This document shows, one piece after another, positions 5,345 to 7,402 of a DNA stretch of 7,402 nucleotides. Location of the stretch: the NCBI GenBank assembly GCA_023460615.1, contig JAEWPL010000243.1, positions 1-7,402 on the forward strand, written 5' to 3'. Source of the DNA: Pseudomonadota bacterium (GTDB taxonomy: Bacteria > Pseudomonadota > Gammaproteobacteria > Enterobacterales > Succinivibrionaceae). A model generated the notes under the pieces. That model was not told the DNA's origin, made no database searches, and saw only the letters and a list, made by a program, of their open reading frames with translations. How positions within the stretch are numbered: position 1 is the first letter of the stretch; every line of letters starts with the position of its first letter. Made by a program: the position numbers and the translations under genes.

Positions 5345-6130
5345 CTATTCTTTAAAACAAATCTTTTTTTGAAAGCCTAGTGCTGTGTAGGTAAATAACC
5401 CTAAGGCGTAGGTTATGATGTGCACTAAGTAAACTCTTATGATGATAAAAAGAATACTTGGGTTAAAAAGCTCTTGTCCTAGAATATAGCCTTGCAAGTA
5501 AATTAGCTTTAATCTTGCATAGTACATTTCAAGCAGAGCAAAAATAAAGATTACAGCTACTGTAAAAAGTAAATATACGGGAAGATTCTTAACTATAGCC
5601 AAAAACACAAGCTTAAGACTAGTTTTAAGATTTGGACAAATCAAAGCGTTTGCTTTAGCATTTGCTTTAAGGTAGCAAATTCCATTGATTACAATAAAAA
5701 GTACTAAGGTAAAAATACCTAATGCTGACAACAATAATGTAAGGTTGTGACTGTAGGTAAGTTGCTCTTTTGTACCTAATTGTAAAACACCACTTTGCTT
5801 TGCAATTTCCTCATATTCTTGCAGGTAAATACTTAGCTTATAGCCAACATATTTTAAGGCTGCATACATAAGTGCAAGATACATAAGCTCTGTTGCTATT
5901 ACAGTTTTTAAATCAAAGCTGTTTTTCAACCCTTTATTAAACTTAAAGAATTTGCCTTGTTGATTGGTAAAAACGTGGTAATAGATAAAAGCTACTACAG
6001 GTGGAATTAGTAAGGCAAGTGGTACAAGAATAATCGCAAGAATAGGCTGAATAGCGCCTTTTGCAATACTCAAAAAAATGCCGCTGGCATTTACCTTTTG
6101 ACAGCGGACATTTAACATACAATTTGTCAT
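5345..6130 (-). CDS. Unrecognised polytopic inner-membrane protein
   Basis: I do not recognise a family for this 261-residue protein. It is rich in Leu, Ile and Tyr. It shows hydrophobic segments at about 30-54 (interrupted by Pro37 and Pro43-Pro44), 77-99, 130-154, 174-204 and 226-252, with a possible extra short helix near 15-27. Loops at 55-76 and 155-173 and the C-terminal tail are lysine-rich, while loop 100-129 is acidic, so by the positive-inside rule the tail and those loops are cytoplasmic. There is no signal peptide, soluble domain or catalytic motif. ATG 6130 is chosen over an in-frame TTG at 6136; its ribosome site (AAAGA) is weak. It lies 12 bp after the YidE-like gene and is probably cotranscribed. 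A terminator-like hairpin overlaps codons 13-20. Confidence 0.75.
   Translation of the reverse strand: MTNCMLNVRCQKVNASGIFLSIAKGAIQPILAIILVPLALLIPPVVAFIYYHVFTNQQGKFFKFNKGLKNSFDLKTVIATELMYLALMYAALKYVGYKLSIYLQEYEEIAKQSGVLQLGTKEQLTYSHNLTLLLSALGIFTLVLFIVINGICYLKANAKANALICPNLKTSLKLVFLAIVKNLPVYLLFTVAVIFIFALLEMYYARLKLIYLQGYILGQELFNPSILFIIIRVYLVHIITYALGLFTYTALGFQKKICFKE
6072..6107 (-). promoter_or_regulatory. Attenuator-like alternative hairpins inside the start of the unknown gene
   Basis: In the minus-strand transcript AAATGCC-AGC-GGCATTT forms a 7-bp stem that runs into seven T residues (6078-6072, three overlapping the stem), the layout of an intrinsic terminator. Upstream CCGCTG (6107-6102) can instead pair with CAGCGG (6086-6081), which destroys the terminator stem. 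It lies 37-72 bases after the YidE-like stop codon. Mutually exclusive stems are visible; an attenuator role is inferred. Confidence 0.45.
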
Positions 6131-6142
6131 AAACAAATCTTT

Positions 6143-7402
6143 TTAGAATGCAGATGAAACAATGATCAACATGATCTGTGGTGACAGAATTCTTAAGAAC
6201 ATCACAAATGGGTATACGGTTGCATAACCAATGGATGAAGCTTCTGCATCCTTGTACATGTTGTTTGCATATGCTAAAGCTGGAGGATCAGTGCAAGCAC
6301 CAGCTAACACACCTGATAGAACTAGGTAGTTAACCTTAAATACTTTATAGCCCACAAAGCCTACGATTAGTAGTGGGATGATAGAAATTAAGGTTGCCCA
6401 TGCCATCCAGTGTAAACCTAAACCGTGTGTTAATTCTTCCCAGAAGCCATTAGCACCAGCATTGATACCAACGATGGTTAAGAATAGAGTAATACCAATC
6501 TCTTTAAATGCTGATAAAGCTGCAGATGGTAATCTCCAGTGGATTCTGTTGAAGGTGATGGTATCACCAAAACGAGCTAATAAAATTGCTACAACTAAGG
6601 TACCACCGATAACACCTAATTTCATAGGTGCAGGAACACCAGGTAGTGGAATAGGAATAGAGCCTAATAACATACCTAAGAATAGACCGATAAAGATAGG
6701 CATCATTGCAACATGATTCATAGTTGCAGAGGAGTTACCAACAACTTTACCTGCCTTTTTGATGTTCTCAACAGTACCGATTACGTTTAATTCATCACCT
6801 AAAGCTAAACGTAAGTTCTTAGATGGCATGAATTGAACGCCTGATCTAATCACACGTGAGATCACTAAACCAAATTGTGATTCTAAATCTAAATCACCTA
6901 AGGTGCGACCCATTACATTGTTATTAGTAATAATTAAGTGACGAACAGAAATAGTTGAACCGTGGGTAGTTAAAACATCCTTAGTCTCGGTACCAACAGC
7001 CATTGAAGCCTTAGATACGTATTTAGCACCACCAACTAAGTGTAGTAAGTCACCCTTTTGTAATACTAAATCTTTAGCTGGAACTGATAATTCACCATTG
7101 CGCTTGATACGGGAGCAAATTACAGTGCCATCTTGAATGCAAGGAATATCAGCAATGGTCTTACCAATGTAGTCAGAGTTTTGTACTTCAACATTTGATA
7201 CGATTGGCTCATCAACACCTTTGCTCTTGCTTTGTGCGTAGTCATTACCTGCTGCATCAATACTTACTTTAAATACTGAGCGAATTAAAATCATGGTAAT
7301 TAAAATTGCACAAACACCAAATGGGTATGCTACAGCGTAAGCCTTAGGAACTTTAGCAGCGTCGAAGCCTAAAGCTAGTGGATCTTGACCTGCTTGAGCA
7401 AA
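6143..7402 (-). CDS. yidE: YidE/AspT-family (aspartate:alanine exchanger) transporter, N-terminus cut by window edge
   Basis: The frame is open to the right edge, giving 419 residues; by comparison with E. coli YidE (about 553) roughly 130 N-terminal residues are missing. The fragment begins in the end of the first AspT membrane half, with Y-A-V-A-Y-P-F-G-V near 22-30. It continues with two TrkA-C-like cytoplasmic domains at about 68-124 and 150-209, each ending in a G-D-x-L-x-(L/V)-(V/I)-G strand. It finishes with the second membrane half from about 230, including L-G-S-I-P, T-D-P-P-A-L-A-Y-A-N-N near 371 and Y-A-T-V-Y-P-F-V-M-F-L-R near the end. The ATG at 7294 is internal, not the start. 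The family includes AspT exchangers and succinate/glutamate exporters; the true substrate of YidE-type members is not established. It is followed at 12 bp by the unknown membrane gene. Confidence 0.93.
   Translation of the reverse strand, partial: FAQAGQDPLALGFDAAKVPKAYAVAYPFGVCAILITMILIRSVFKVSIDAAGNDYAQSKSKGVDEPIVSNVEVQNSDYIGKTIADIPCIQDGTVICSRIKRNGELSVPAKDLVLQKGDLLHLVGGAKYVSKASMAVGTETKDVLTTHGSTISVRHLIITNNNVMGRTLGDLDLESQFGLVISRVIRSGVQFMPSKNLRLALGDELNVIGTVENIKKAGKVVGNSSATMNHVAMMPIFIGLFLGMLLGSIPIPLPGVPAPMKLGVIGGTLVVAILLARFGDTITFNRIHWRLPSAALSAFKEIGITLFLTIVGINAGANGFWEELTHGLGLHWMAWATLISIIPLLIVGFVGYKVFKVNYLVLSGVLAGACTDPPALAYANNMYKDAEASSIGYATVYPFVMFLRILSPQIMLIIVSSAF

Noticed and set aside
6378..6716. 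Plus-strand open frame of 112 codons
   Set aside because: It is antisense to the well-conserved C-terminal membrane half of the YidE-like gene; no independent evidence of coding.
7292..7294. ATG as the start of the YidE-like gene
   Set aside because: The frame continues upstream to the window edge without a stop and encodes conserved family sequence (Y-A-V-A-Y-P-F-G-V), so the gene is cut by the edge.
1..7402. CRISPR, mobile element, tRNA, toxin-antitoxin or defence system
   Set aside because: No repeat array, transposase, terminal repeats, cloverleaf or defence-type protein is visible on either strand.

Overview
The window is AT-rich bacterial DNA in which every supported gene lies on the minus strand, so biological reading order runs from the right edge to the left edge. 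The proteins most resemble Gammaproteobacteria: a canonical NhaB, a canonical DsbB with E. coli-like cysteine spacing, and a YidE-type transporter. The nhaB-then-dsbB order on one strand is also the enteric arrangement. The low GC, together with an anaerobe-style PEB1-like amino acid uptake system, suggests a host-associated or gut gammaproteobacterium such as a member of the Succinivibrionaceae. That placement is inference; the window contains no rRNA or marker gene to prove it.

Right block (7402 to 5310): the C-terminal three quarters of a YidE/AspT-family transporter enters from the right edge. After 12 bp it is followed by an unrecognised five- or six-helix inner-membrane protein, then a hairpin that may end the unit. 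A terminator-like hairpin with a competing stem sits inside the first codons of the unknown gene and could set how much of it is transcribed. Middle block (5309 to 2752): nhaB (Na+/H+ antiporter) and dsbB (disulfide-bond quinone reductase) each have their own upstream region and their own rho-independent terminator. dsbB is best read from a TTG at 3326. Left block (2717 to 1): a near-consensus sigma70 promoter drives a polar amino acid ABC importer in the order ATPase, periplasmic binding protein, permease, permease. The last gene is cut by the left edge. A hairpin just after the binding-protein gene probably helps that component accumulate above the membrane parts.

Functionally the window is about the cell envelope: uptake of an acidic or polar amino acid (the binding protein keeps the PEB1 Asp/Glu-contacting residues), sodium and pH homeostasis, periplasmic thiol oxidation, and a putative carboxylate/amino acid exchanger. 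No stretch of more than about 300 bp lacks a gene. The larger gaps (5080-5344, 2556-2780, 3327-3498) hold promoters, dyad elements and terminators. I see no RNA gene, mobile element, CRISPR array or defence system. Most of the window is ordinary core gene content; the least explained parts are the unknown membrane gene with its internal attenuator-like structure and the dyad elements in the nhaB and ABC leaders.
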